Shown here piece by piece: positions 22,181-33,490 of a stretch of DNA of 64,000 nucleotides. Under the pieces are notes generated by a model that saw only the letters and a list, made by a program, of their open reading frames with translations, was not told the DNA's origin and made no database searches. The translations under genes were made by a program, and so were the position numbers. Each line of letters begins with the position of its first letter. Position 1 is the stretch's first letter. The DNA is from Hanleya hanleyi (taxonomy: Eukaryota > Mollusca > Polyplacophora > Lepidopleurida > Hanleyidae): NCBI GenBank assembly GCA_036873755.1, contig JAVTVY010018732.1:5001-69000 (forward strand), read 5' to 3'.

Positions 22181-22732
22181 TTTCTCGATCTCGTCCACTA
22201 GTTGTAAAGTAACCTCGGTATATCTACATTGAAAACTTAACCCGAGCATCGTCTTTGCTTTTAATTGCCCGCGCTGACATTATCACTCAGTCCTGCCACT
22301 TATTCGTGCGACCATACATTAAGATTCGGGTTTCTCCCTTCACACACATTCAATTGCTCAGATCGGGGCGAGATATTACCAAGTTTCCAGTATGCATTTT
22401 GGTGTAAAATATTCGCTATCGTTCAGTTTCTCTCGGGACGCGAACTGTTGCACAAGAAGCTCACTTTTTGCGCAAAATTATGATAAATTAAGTTTCACTC
22501 TCCCATTGTTTAACTAGTTTTTTGCATCGCAAAACCTATCATTTAATTGATGAGAAATTATCATTATGAAACAGCTGTTCGCATTCACCGCCAAATCGAG
22601 ACTACCCGCTCCCCCAATAAAAAATACGAACACGGTACAAAGAAAATAGTAATTATTAATTGCAATTAGATGATTAGCAAATAATGATTTTCCGGGTTAT
22701 GACGTCATGAAAGGGTTTATATTACATTTTTA
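22181..22732. other. Presumed 5' flank of the LINE
   Basis: No gene. A stop in the LINE frame lies at 22,700-22,702, and no ATG follows before the endonuclease domain. This region may be LINE 5' untranslated sequence or unrelated flank. Confidence 0.4.
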
Positions 22733-25700
22733 TTGGTTTCAGTAGACAAGGACCTGAATGATCTAAATGATATTGAACATACGAAAGCACCAATAGACGA
22801 CAACGAATACGAAATATCCCACTGGAAGAACATCGATATACATCAGTCAAACTATTATACTGAGACATCTTTCGCTGAAGAACCAAAACTAAAGACCTCC
22901 AACAATAAGGAATCACAACTATCAGTCCTTCACTTGAATGTCAGAAGCCTAAAGAAACACTTTTCTGAAATTACTGGGTTTACCCACAACCTGCACTTCA
23001 AATTTTCTATTCTCGGATTCTCAGAAAGCTGGCTAGATCCTGCCACTGAAACACTGTTTGACATTCCAGGTTATAAGCCATATCCATCATCAAGGAAAAA
23101 AAGAAGGGGAGGTGGGCTTATTCTTTATGTAAGAGATACCATCCAATCATGTAAAATACGCGACGACCTGTCACTCCTGGATGACGATGGTGAATTTGAA
23201 TCCCTTTTCCTGGAAATGGAATTCAATGATACCAAATACATAATTGGCATTTTTTATCGACCTCCTGGGAAAAACGTTAACATCTTCAATCGCCATCTTA
23301 CCTCCATTCTCAAAACATCTGATATTGAAAAAAAGAAATGTATCCTAATGGGCAACTTTAATATCGATCTTTTTAAAACTGATGTCCATGGCCCGTCAAA
23401 AGATTTTCTAGAAGTGATGAAATCAAACTATTTCTTCCCGCAAATAACAAAGCCAACTAGAGTTAAATCCCACTCCGCAACGTTGATAGACAACATATTT
23501 ATAAATTTTCACGAAAATAACCTTCTATCTGGAATCTTTCTAACGGATATTTCCGATCATTTCCCGATCTTCCACATATTCCAGACAAAACCCAACTGCA
23601 CACCATCTCGCCCAATAATATCATACCGTCGTATCATTCCCGAACAAAAGCAGCACTTCATACAAATAATGAAGGACGCCAACTGGGATAACACCACTCG
23701 AGAAAATAATGACGTTAATGCTGCACTGGGCCAATTTCTTGCCAAATTCAACACCGCGTATAATGACTGTTTCCCTCTGACTACCTCTCATACCTCCACA
23801 AAGCGCATCATTAAACCCTGGATTACGCACGGTATCCTAACCTCCATTCACGAAAAGAATAAACTATATCGACAGTACATTTCTAGCCCAGACGAAGAGA
23901 CACACAAACAATACCGAATCTACAGAAACAAATTGAATCACACAATCCGCCTATGCAAAAAGAATTATTTTGAAGACAAATTCAATGAGTGCAATCATGA
24001 TATCAGAGGGACGTGGAAAATCCTGAACCGATTGTTAAATCGCAAGAAAGAGACAACATCATCTAAATCGTTTAAAGCTGACGGAAAAGAAATCACTGAT
24101 AACAAAGAAATAGTAGATAATTTCAATAAATATTTCAGCACAGTCGCATCAGACCTTGATGAGAAAATCCCAAGTGTCGAACCAAACTTTATTGACTACT
24201 TAGGACCTTCTAACGATGACAATTTCAATTTCTTATCTGTAACGTCCAATGATGTTGAAACTGTAATTACTTCCTTGAAATCAGCTGCATCCGGCCTTGA
24301 CGGTATTTCCACTTCCTTGGTCAAACTCGTTTCGGCCTATACCTCTGCTCCTCTTGCACATATTGTGAACTTGTCCTTCAAATCTGGAGTTGTACCAGAT
24401 GATTTTAAATCTTCAAAGGTGACACCGATATTCAAATCTGGAGATCCTATGCTATTTGCTAACTATAGACCCATCTCAGTCCTACCGTGCCTCAGCAAGA
24501 TACTAGAGAAACTTACAGTAAACATGATGACAGATTTTCTAGAAGCAAATAATATACTCTCCGAAAGCCAATATGGATTCAGGGCAAATCACTCTACTTC
24601 TCACGCGGCAATTTCTCTATATGATATGTTAGTTGCTGCAAAAGAGGAAAATGACTACAGCATAGTAACTTTCCTAGATCTCTCCAAAGCGTTTGACACG
24701 GTCAATCATGACATATTACTGTCTAAACTATATCATTACGGTTTCCGTTGCACCTCGAACAGCTGGTTTGAAAGTTATCTGTCCAACAGATCACAGTGTA
24801 TTTCCTATAACAATACTATCTCCTCTCCCACGAAAATCACCTGTGGGGTCCCCCAGGGATCAATTCTTGGACCACTTCTCTTTTTGTTATATATTAATGA
24901 CATAAATAAGGCCTCTGACCTACTTCAAATCATCCTTTTTGCCGATGATACAAGCGTTGTTTACTCCTCTAAAAACATTGATGCTGCTATCAATACAATG
25001 TCACAGGAATTGGAGAAACTTTACACATGGTTATGCGCAAACCGACTGTCATTAAATATAAAAAAAAACTAAATGCATGATGATTAAACCAAACAAAAGA
25101 GAACGAGCCAGCCATGTGCCCCGCGTACTCATAGCCGGAGAAGAGATTGAAATCGTCAATTATTTTAAATTTCTTCGAATATTTTTCAACAATAGATTGA
25201 CCTGGACGACTCACATTGACTACATCTGCAAAAAAGTTGCGAGAAACACTGGAATTATCAATTATATAAAAGAATCTGTCAATAAGAAAACACTTTACAT
25301 TTTGTATTACTCAATGATATTCCCATATCTATCTTATTGTAACATTCTCTGGGGAAATACTTATATCACCCACCTGAACCCGTTAATACTATTGCAGAAA
25401 CGAGTATTACGTGTTATCACCTTATCCAAGAAGTTTGATCATACACAGCCATTATTTGATACACTGAAAATTTTACCGTTACTTAAACTGAATCTATATG
25501 CCTGTTCTCTCCTGACTCAAAAAATGTTGTATCATCCCGAATTAACTCCAATTCGCTTTCGGGATTACCTCACAAAATTATCTGACGTCCATCATTATTC
25601 GACTAGAAATCAACAGGTAAACCTATATAGACCTTTTTATCGATCTAATCTATCTTACCATACCATTAAAGTCACAGGACCGCGGGAATGGAACAAACTG

Positions 25701-25775
25701 TCTTCAACACTAAAAGCCACAACGTCTTCGTCCTTATTCAAATCAAAGCTTAAATCACATCTTCTTGCAACTTAA
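22733..25775 (+). pseudogene. Non-LTR retrotransposon ORF2 (CR1/jockey type): endonuclease plus reverse transcriptase
   Basis: An APE-type endonuclease domain is followed by a reverse transcriptase, with no RNase H. Counting from 22,733, endonuclease motifs are 'LHLNVRSL' (66-73), 'GFSESWL' (E98) and 'SDHFP' (D275, H276), but the normal GDFN motif reads GNFN (N208, codon 23,354-23,356), probably abolishing nicking. RT motifs are 'FLDLSKAFDTVNH' (D649), 'GVPQGSILGPLLF' and 'FADD' (736-739). A run of nine A residues near 25,060-25,070 shifts the frame, giving a stop at 25,070-25,072. The C-terminal part continues from 25,077 to 25,775, and eight A residues would keep one frame. There is no in-frame ATG before the endonuclease domain. 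The element is otherwise unusually intact. Confidence 0.88.
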
Positions 25776-26062
25776 TCTTGTTTCACATGGTAGCATCTCA
25801 ATTAACTCATATGCCCATGCAGAGCGGTTAATATAATGACTTCACCTACTGTATATTTCTCAAATGTTAAACTTGCCTTTTTTATTATTTTCCCCTGGGA
25901 CAGAACAAGCCCCCTGGGGTTTTATTCCCGCCAATAACATTCCGGGCAACTACTATCTTGTATATTATTATCTATCATATTCCGAACACCCGATATACAC
26001 ATGTTTGTCTTATATATATATGTTGGTGAATAAAAATTCAATTCAATTCAATTCAATTCAAT
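25776..26062 (+). mobile_element. LINE 3' UTR ending in (TTCAA)n
   Basis: The LINE sequence ends after an AATAAA at 26,029-26,034 with five to six TTCAA repeats. A short microsatellite instead of poly(A) at the 3' end is typical of CR1/L2-like LINEs and supports that clade assignment. Confidence 0.75.
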
Positions 26063-28202
26063 GCAAGACCTCTCTTGCAGCAAGAATAACGGAAATGTTC
26101 AAGGAACCATACCCCACTCCCAAACTTGAGTTCAGAATGGGGACGGGGATTAGGCTTCAGAAAACGTGTTATCCATAAGCTACTTAGCTGAAACTAATAT
26201 CACATATGGGTAATATTTACATAAAAATACCTGGTATCAACAGGCTTGAACATAAACAATTAGAAAATGAACAAAAATGCGACATGAATGCCTTATTGGA
26301 TTATGCCGTCAATACATACATCTTTAAAAGCATCACTAGAATTTATCACATCAGGTGGTACCAGTTTGATCCCGGCCCATGGACTAATTAGCTTGAGAAA
26401 GCCATGATATATCACAACATGTTAGTAAAGAGGAAAGGACGCGGAGGATGATAACAATTTGTACGAATCATTGAGGAAGGATCAAAAATAACGGATCACC
26501 TCATTGGTTTGGCATCCAGTCGTGTTCGCCAGCTACACCTAACGCGTTTTGAACCAGCACGTTAACTATGTGCAGCTGACTGAATGCGTACAGAGGTACA
26601 ACAACTGAGACATAAACAATGTTGCTCACACGACGGAAAACGCAAGGTTCCATCCCTTTTTCCAATCGACTATCGTTACATTTAGAATCGGGTTAAATAT
26701 TTTGCTGGTTAGCGTTCTAAATTTACATTGCCCGGGTATACAAAATCCCTTCATAAATTCAGCAATTGTCAGTCTGGAGCAAGGTACCCAAACGGAATAA
26801 CATGCGACTGATTCGGAAAGGGGAGGATAAAAATAAGTACCACTGACGCAGCCCATATATCATGGTTGCAACAAAAGCATAAGGCTGTTATAGCCTGAAA
26901 CAGGAATAGTCCTTAAATCAAGGTTTCCTGGTGTTTTGCTGAAAATTTCTTTATAAGTGTTTTCGAGATTGAGACATTTTGCATCAAATCAAATAAAACA
27001 AATATCTCTTATTTAAATTTAATTTTTTCTTTATACGAGGTGTGCTCTTCTGGATTATAGACTAATGGACCACATTACAACGCTAGATGGCCTTGTAACC
27101 GAGTATGCGCAATGACGTCATTCACAGTCTGCTGACAGGAGCTGCCATTTGCACTTCGTGATCATGAAAATATGTGGGTTTTGTATGCATGGAATATCAC
27201 GGGGACTCGTTGCTGGGTGTAACACCAAGAGGAGGACAGACAGCACTACGTTTATCTAATCTAATAAAACAATACGCTTCTAAGGAAGATGTTGTTGGAA
27301 TTGAAGACGTAATAAGCCAGACTACGTGACATGCATGTTGTAACTTTGAGAGCGCGACGTCACGACACTTCCAAAATAACCTGAGAGGGACTGGCGATTT
27401 TCTTTGGTTCATAAAAGATTTTCATAAAATAAAAAATAAAAAATAAAAAAAAAACTATGCACATGACATTTATGGATTCTGTACAAAATTCCATTGCTGG
27501 GAGAATTTTTGTCACCTAAATAATTGCGAAAACTTTGTGTTCCTCCCGCAGGAACTCAATGGTGTCAATATTTAACTGCCCTCAAACTGCGCGCATAGCG
27601 CATTCTCCTTCTAAACCCTAAAACAACAAAATTTCAAACTTCTCGGGAATCCACCGCAAGCCTTTATAGGATGACTGCCGATCATAATATAATCCTTAAA
27701 TCTGGTCAACACAATTCTGGTGACGCCCATGGCCACCAGACGACAAATAAGGATCTCAGAGATCCACCGTGGATTCATGTTTACACATTGGTTAAATCTT
27801 CAAGACTTCACACAAGAACGTCCTGCATAATACACGCCAATAGACCACACGCCAGTTTCCGACATCGTTCCTCTTCGGAAATAATTCTGGGTCTGTCCCG
27901 CCTTATGGTCGAATCCAAATACCGTGGAGTGTCGTTTACATAAGTAATTGGTATCATGACGGATGGAAGTACCTCATCATGGTCCTGTCACAGCAAAGTT
28001 GATCCATGCCTAAAATTAGCATAAAAATCTGCTGCTGCAGATGTTAAATACATTTAGATAGGGTGCAACGTGTCGAGTTGTCTGTATTTAGGCAAAGGGA
28101 CTTGGCCAGGAAAATCCGTATGTATAGGCCGGCAGGTCATTTAGAATTATACCAATTACTGAGTATAAGCATCAAAAAATACAAATATATCTTCGCCACT
28201 TA
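26063..28202. other. Intergenic, no gene supported
   Basis: No repeat family or coding pattern could be established. A short open frame (ATG about 27,190, 46 codons) is followed about 100 bp later by an A-rich tail at 27,420-27,454. It could be a retrocopy, but no protein family was recognised. Confidence 0.4.
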
Positions 28203-28877
28203 GACAGTCCGGTACAACTCCAAAACGGGGAACGTTCCCAAATTGGGAAACATATTTTCTGAACAGGAAACTTTTCCAAAACAGGGAACATTCCCAAATT
28301 AGGAAACATATTTCCTGAACAGGAAACCTTTGGCAAATATGTTTGTTCATTCATAAATTGCAAATAACACAAATATTATACTCAAATGTCCTCTAAATAA
28401 GCACGTTTGGTACTGTTTCATTATACAGAATAATTATATTTTCTTATTATGGTTTAAATGGATCGTTAGCCCACCATAGGGCTGACCAATGTTTCTATTT
28501 CAGGAAACCATCATATTCAGACTGGAATATCTCGGCCTAACAATGGCTAACGATCAAGACACTGATCATGTGACGGCAGGGTCATAGTGAACTATCTTTG
28601 TGTGGATGGTCAATGTGCAGAGAAGTGCAGGGACTGAGAAAATTAGGATCCAAATTTAATAATAGTATTATTTGAACAATTGAAACCATAATGAGAAAAA
28701 ATAATTATTCTGTATTATGAAACAATACTAAACTTACTTATTTAGATGACATTTGAGTATAATATTTGCGTTGTTTGCAATTTATGAATGAACAACAATA
28801 TTTGCCAAAGATTCCCTGTTCAGGAAATATGTTTCCCAATTTGGTAACGTTCCCCGTTTTGGAGTTGTACCGGACTG
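28203..28877. mobile_element. Small foldback/MITE-like element with long terminal inverted repeats
   Basis: Ends are ACAGTCCGGTACAACTCC and its complement, with inverted arms of about 215-255 bp (28,203-28,460; 28,660-28,877) around a unique core of about 200 bp. The left arm has an internal tandem duplication of a block with 'GGAAACATATTT' that the right arm lacks. TAG flanks both ends, a possible 3-bp target duplication. No protein is encoded, so the element would need an outside transposase. Confidence 0.85.
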
Positions 28878-29499
28878 TTAGATAACCGATTCGAGCATAC
28901 CTCCACTCCGTCTTCATGTTGCAACATTGTACTGAAATCCCAACGAACACATGTGCACTGCTAAACAACGCTGTCGGTGGATGGTTACTATGACCAGCAC
29001 GCCCGTACATCATACTCACGAACAGTTTGCGGCTATGTTCGCAGTAACCATCGGCGGAAAGGACGCCTCATTCAGAAATTATATCGATCCATGCGGAAGC
29101 CATACACGTACATATACCATCAAATTTGGTAGAATTTCGTCATATTCGATTTTGTATGTTCGAATCAAATAAATACATCGGAAGTTGGGTTTAGATTTCC
29201 GAGTTTAACAACAGTTGCCCGGCAACCTCGGGTGTAAATTGGTAGACTAGGGCCAACTATTTGTCTGTAAATTTGAAACTAAATCATCTGTCCTCATGTA
29301 TTAAGTAGCTCACCAACCATAGAAACAATACAGTTTCCCTTCCAGTCCCTTATGTTATTTTCCAAAACAAGTCTGAGGTATGTTCTTTCCTTTGCCATTC
29401 AATCGAACCAGTTTTCTGCTTCTAAGGATGAACTTTCAGATTTCAAATAAAATATGTTTGCCTTATTTTTTATTTCTATCTGAAATGATTTTATGACAG
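28878..29499. other. Intergenic, nothing recognised
   Basis: No feature supported. Confidence 0.4.
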
Positions 29500-32390
29500 T
29501 TCATAGCTCTATGGGGGAGGGGGAGGGGGGGGTATTAACCTGGGTGGATGTAGAGTTCCAAAGTGGCGCAGTTTTTTTAGCGGACGATATGTCCCACTGC
29601 AGACATTCATTTTACTTTGCTGAAAATTGGGGTAGGTGTATTTTAATCGCCGTAATTTTTTGGTATTGGTCTAATCGGCCTAATCATGATCATATATTAA
29701 TCATTAATAATAGCAGTTATATGTTATCAAGATTTGTTTCTGTATCCCGACCTGGTATATTAAACGTCATTTGGGGACCAAATGGAAAAATAGCTCCCGT
29801 TCAAAAAAAGGGGGTGAGTGTATTTGTATCGATATATCGCTCTTATTATTGAACCAATCTATGTAAACGTGATGAAATTTTGCTCCGTGTTACCTCGCGA
29901 AGCTTTTCAATAACTAAGATGGTGTATTTGAAGGTTTGAAGTTTTTATCAGAAAAATATATTGCCTCTTAAAAACGTGTGTGTGTGATTGAACTGCCATA
30001 TCTATCTTAATAATGGCCCTATCTTTCTGAAATTCATTATATATTATTCAGCATTTATATCATTGCCATCTACAACCACGATTCATTTTTGCATCTCGCC
30101 TAGTATGTCATACCTCGGGGCCGTATCCAAATGTCAACTGCTATCTCCTTATTACTGATCCAAATATGTCGGAATGTCGTGATATAATGTCATATTCAAT
30201 TTATCTCTGATTATTAGTGCATGACTTTATATTCAAAAACGATTAAAACGGAAACTTTGGTGCATTCAACCTTGATGGCGACAAGTATATTCATCAATAT
30301 GCTTAGCATCAGATAACAATCTGCAAAAGGCAAGTCATTTGACCTCAACATGTCAATTTAATCAATGATGATGCTGAACTGATTTATTGATGATGTAAAC
30401 AGACTCCATTCTTCAAGTGTCAATTACAAGCGTCTGGTCCGTCGTTCATTAAAGAATACCTTATCCTTATATTAATCTTCTGCTCTTAATTACGGTCTAC
30501 CATCCGCTGACTGCGCATGACTGTAACCAATCAGACTTATACTTTTCAAAACGTAGCTGATTGAGTGCTCAATATCGAGCTATGAACGTGTGAAGAGTTA
30601 AACGAATAGCTCGATTATTTCTTAAAACTATAAATGACGAGAATTATGCCTCTAGAGTGAAGTTTTACTTCTTGAAATCAGCGAAAGGTGATTACGCTGA
30701 GGGTGGGGTGGAGGGGGGGGGGGGTCAAGTCTGATAATATGAGATGGACAAGCCCAGGCCAAGCTAAAACGATGGTAGAGAGCTAGATGTGTATTCGAGT
30801 TCAGTAAAACGCTCCATATTAAGCGTGATCCGTGCGTCTGGCCTTAGACGTGTAATCTATAATTTGGTCAATCCAACAAATAAGCCACTCTGTACTAAAG
30901 CTACTGATCCACCACGCACGAGTGATTTATATCGTATCGCTTTGTTCTTCTGTGATTAGCAAAGCTCTTTTCAATACATTACCCACGTGATCAGCCTGGG
31001 AAGGTGCTTTAGGTCACCAACCTAAAAATCAGCTCACCATCTCGGCGATAATTGTCTTCAACAGCCATGTTCACTCAATCCTACCTGCTATTACTCTTCT
31101 GAGGTGGTACACTTGAATTGTGAAACTGACTGTATATCCCCTGGCACCATGCAATCTCTCGTAGCACCATACTACCTATTTCTATGTGTTCATTTGTGAA
31201 TTGAATACAGACAATGTGATATCATACGGTTGATATACAAGGCACACATTTACTTTTACTCAGTCTGACCAATTCTGAATATTGGTTAATGTTTAGACAC
31301 ACTGAATCAATAATCATTAAATTGTAATTATATCCATATCGTCTTTGCGGGAGAGAGCGTTTTATTTCTATCAGTATTCCTGATATGGTCCCTATTTTGT
31401 GTCATCGGATAAAATGAAAAAAAATGCTGTCACGACGTTACTCTGTCAATAGTGAGGAGTTTAGAGATATTAGACAATATTTAAGAGGGATATAAATCTT
31501 CAATTACATATACAATCGTCTTCCCGTCTTTCAAATGGTTCATTTTTTGTTCAATTGAAACCTGAATATTACCTTCAAATGGCATCATACAACTGGGATA
31601 CAAACAAATACTTCTGATAATAATAAACACTACGCAAAGTGCTGATCTGTATATGATAATGTTTAGAAAGATTGGATGATTTCATAAATGAATTACGGCC
31701 ATTGAAGTACACGAACCCCCTTCTCTGGAATGGAAGATTTTTTAAGTTGATATCCGTATACGGCCCCTGGAATATGTCATACATTGAGATACGAAACTAA
31801 ATCCTGATTGTATATAACTCTGGCATATATACTAAGTACAATATAATAAATTTCAGACACTTAGGGTTATTAATAAGAAAGATATGACAACTTATTCACA
31901 CATACTCCTTCTTTAGATTGGGTGATTTTTTTCTATTCAAATAACATGGGAGTTTTACCCCCCAATTGTTCCATAGGATTCGACCTTAGATATTGAAAAA
32001 CTGCGCTACGAAGCGCTGAACTATGAATAATGAAGTTTAGATAGATGGGATCGGTGTTAAGAGATATATAGCAATTCAAATACGTATATCACGTTTTTGG
32101 AAGGGAGTATCTTTTTTCAGTTGACGTTTGGATATGGTCTCCACGTGACGCCAGACGATTGGATTACATAAAAAAATCAAGATGTTATAAAAATCTACCG
32201 TTATTGATGAGTAATATGTACTGTAGCTCAGACCGATTGGGCTATAAATAAGATTGACTGGTTGTTTAAAGTTACCTAACACCTTTTTTTGGTGGAACAA
32301 AACAAATATCAGTAGGGTGTCATAAAGACAGCAATCAAAAAAATCTGCACCACTTTGGAACTCTACATCCACCCTGGTTGATACACGCAA
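29500..32390. repeat. Old, decayed inverted-repeat element
   Basis: 'GGTGGATGTAGAGTTCCAAA' at about 29,540 recurs inverted at about 32,350-32,370. Internal sequence words such as GGGCCGTATCCAAATGTCAACT (near 30,118) and related strings near 31,760 and 32,120 recur in both orientations with much divergence. I infer one aged element with repeated internal units. No intact gene was found. Confidence 0.45.
30428..30470 (-). mobile_element. Penelope-like 3' terminus fragment
   Basis: 'TTACAAGCGTCTGGTCCGTC' matches the terminal sequence of the 18.8-22.2 kb elements, in inverted orientation. Only about 40 bp are present, as in a strongly 5'-truncated insertion. Confidence 0.6.
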
Positions 32391-32534
32391 TGGTCACAGA
32401 AATTTCTGGTATAGATGGAAATGATCTTGCCGGTGGGGTGAGCAAATTTCTAAAATAAGGCCTTTTTTCAACTTGGCTCCCAGACTACAAGAACCAAAAG
32501 TGATCCCTGTGATGATTGTTATCCCCTTCTATTG

Positions 32535-32695
32535 TAGATGTTCATGTGGATATCTTGAGTGACATTACCACACGGCCCCTAGCACGGCTTCAGCGGTATT
32601 ACATACAAATATTGCAGAGCGATGATGCAATAGCCCTGTCAAGTCTTCTATTGGAAAATAATGAAATACATGTGGCCACCAGACATTTAAATCGG
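32535..32695 (+). CDS. Possible coding exon, interrupted near its end by a SINE
   Basis: After a TATTGTAG acceptor-like site the frame stays open with protein-like composition ('LARLQRYYIQILQSDD', 'LSSLLLENNEIHVATR') up to the SINE insertion point. Joining across the SINE and its duplicated target adds about six residues before a TGA near 32,948. No upstream exon or family was identified, so this may be a relic. Only the open frame and the SINE boundary are seen directly. Confidence 0.3.
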
Positions 32696-32917
32696 CGCAT
32701 CACGTTGGGCACACCGGTTCTCGTCAGATCACCGAAGTTAAGCAGCGTTGAGCTCGGTCAATACTTGGATGGGTGACCGAGTGCTGTACTGACTGGGCTG
32801 ATCAGTGTCCAGAATAATAGGAACTGTGGACACTCTCGTGTTCTGGCACATGTAGGCACCGTCGTGATATGACTGAAACAATGTTGAAAACGACGTTAAA
32901 TCCTACTCACTCACTCC
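32696..32917 (+). mobile_element. 5S rRNA-headed SINE with target duplication
   Basis: The head ('ACCGAAGTTAAGCAGCGTTG', 'TACTTGGATGGGTGACCG') is a molluscan-type 5S rRNA sequence including the internal RNA polymerase III promoter region. It is followed by a body and the tail 'GATATGACTGAAACAATG...GACGTTAAAT' ending in CACTCACTCC. A 9-bp target duplication, TTAAATCGG, lies at 32,687-32,695 and 32,918-32,926. Its tail matches the I-type LINE at 48-50 kb. Confidence 0.92.
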
Positions 32918-32984
32918 TTAAATCGGCCTAAACGAGGGAGCATTTATTGAAGTTTGAATTCGGAACAATTACCTGTGATATAGT

Positions 32985-33490
32985 ACAAGCGTCCTGTCAT
33001 TCAATATTATGCCGTTATCCAGCAAAGAATTGCCGAGTTCATAACCCGAAGACCTATTCCATATTCGATATAACAGCATTAGCACCAAATTTAAAGATAA
33101 ACAAGAAAAACAAAACAACAATCAAGGTATACTATTCCTGCAAGAGAGAAGCGATCAACAGTTTTCAATGATACCGACAAGACATCATGATGTTCTAATA
33201 ATATCAAATCCGTATCGCTGTTGAGCATTCTATCCACATGATTTTCGTTTGATAATCGTTATCTAGAGAATGATGTATCGCAGTCACGCTTTGATTTTGA
33301 CTGTTCATATGAGCACCTTGAGGATCTTGAAGTACATGGATGCATACGGCCCATAGCTCCGGGTTAAGAAGAATTATATACACTTTACGAAACGTAACAC
33401 CATATGTTGCGTAGAATTTGCACTCTACGCTCGTATTTTGCTATAAGCATGTGATATGTATCGCCAAATTTGAGAAACTTTGAGTGAAGT
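32985..33490 (-). mobile_element. Penelope-like 3' end fragment
   Basis: About 500 bp match, inverted and with indels, the 3' end of the Penelope-like copy at 20.7-21.2 kb ('CTACGCTCGTATTTTGCTAT', 'GACATCATGATGTTC'). No RT core is present, as expected of 5' truncation. Confidence 0.8.

Noticed and set aside
27130..27454. Possible THAP-like or processed retrocopy with an A-rich tail
   Set aside because: A short frame with 'GCNTKRR' hinted at a THAP start, but the remaining zinc ligands are not found and no target duplication is visible.
32696..32800. Possible 5S rRNA gene
   Set aside because: Only the promoter-bearing part is 5S-like; it runs into a SINE body and tail and is flanked by a target duplication.
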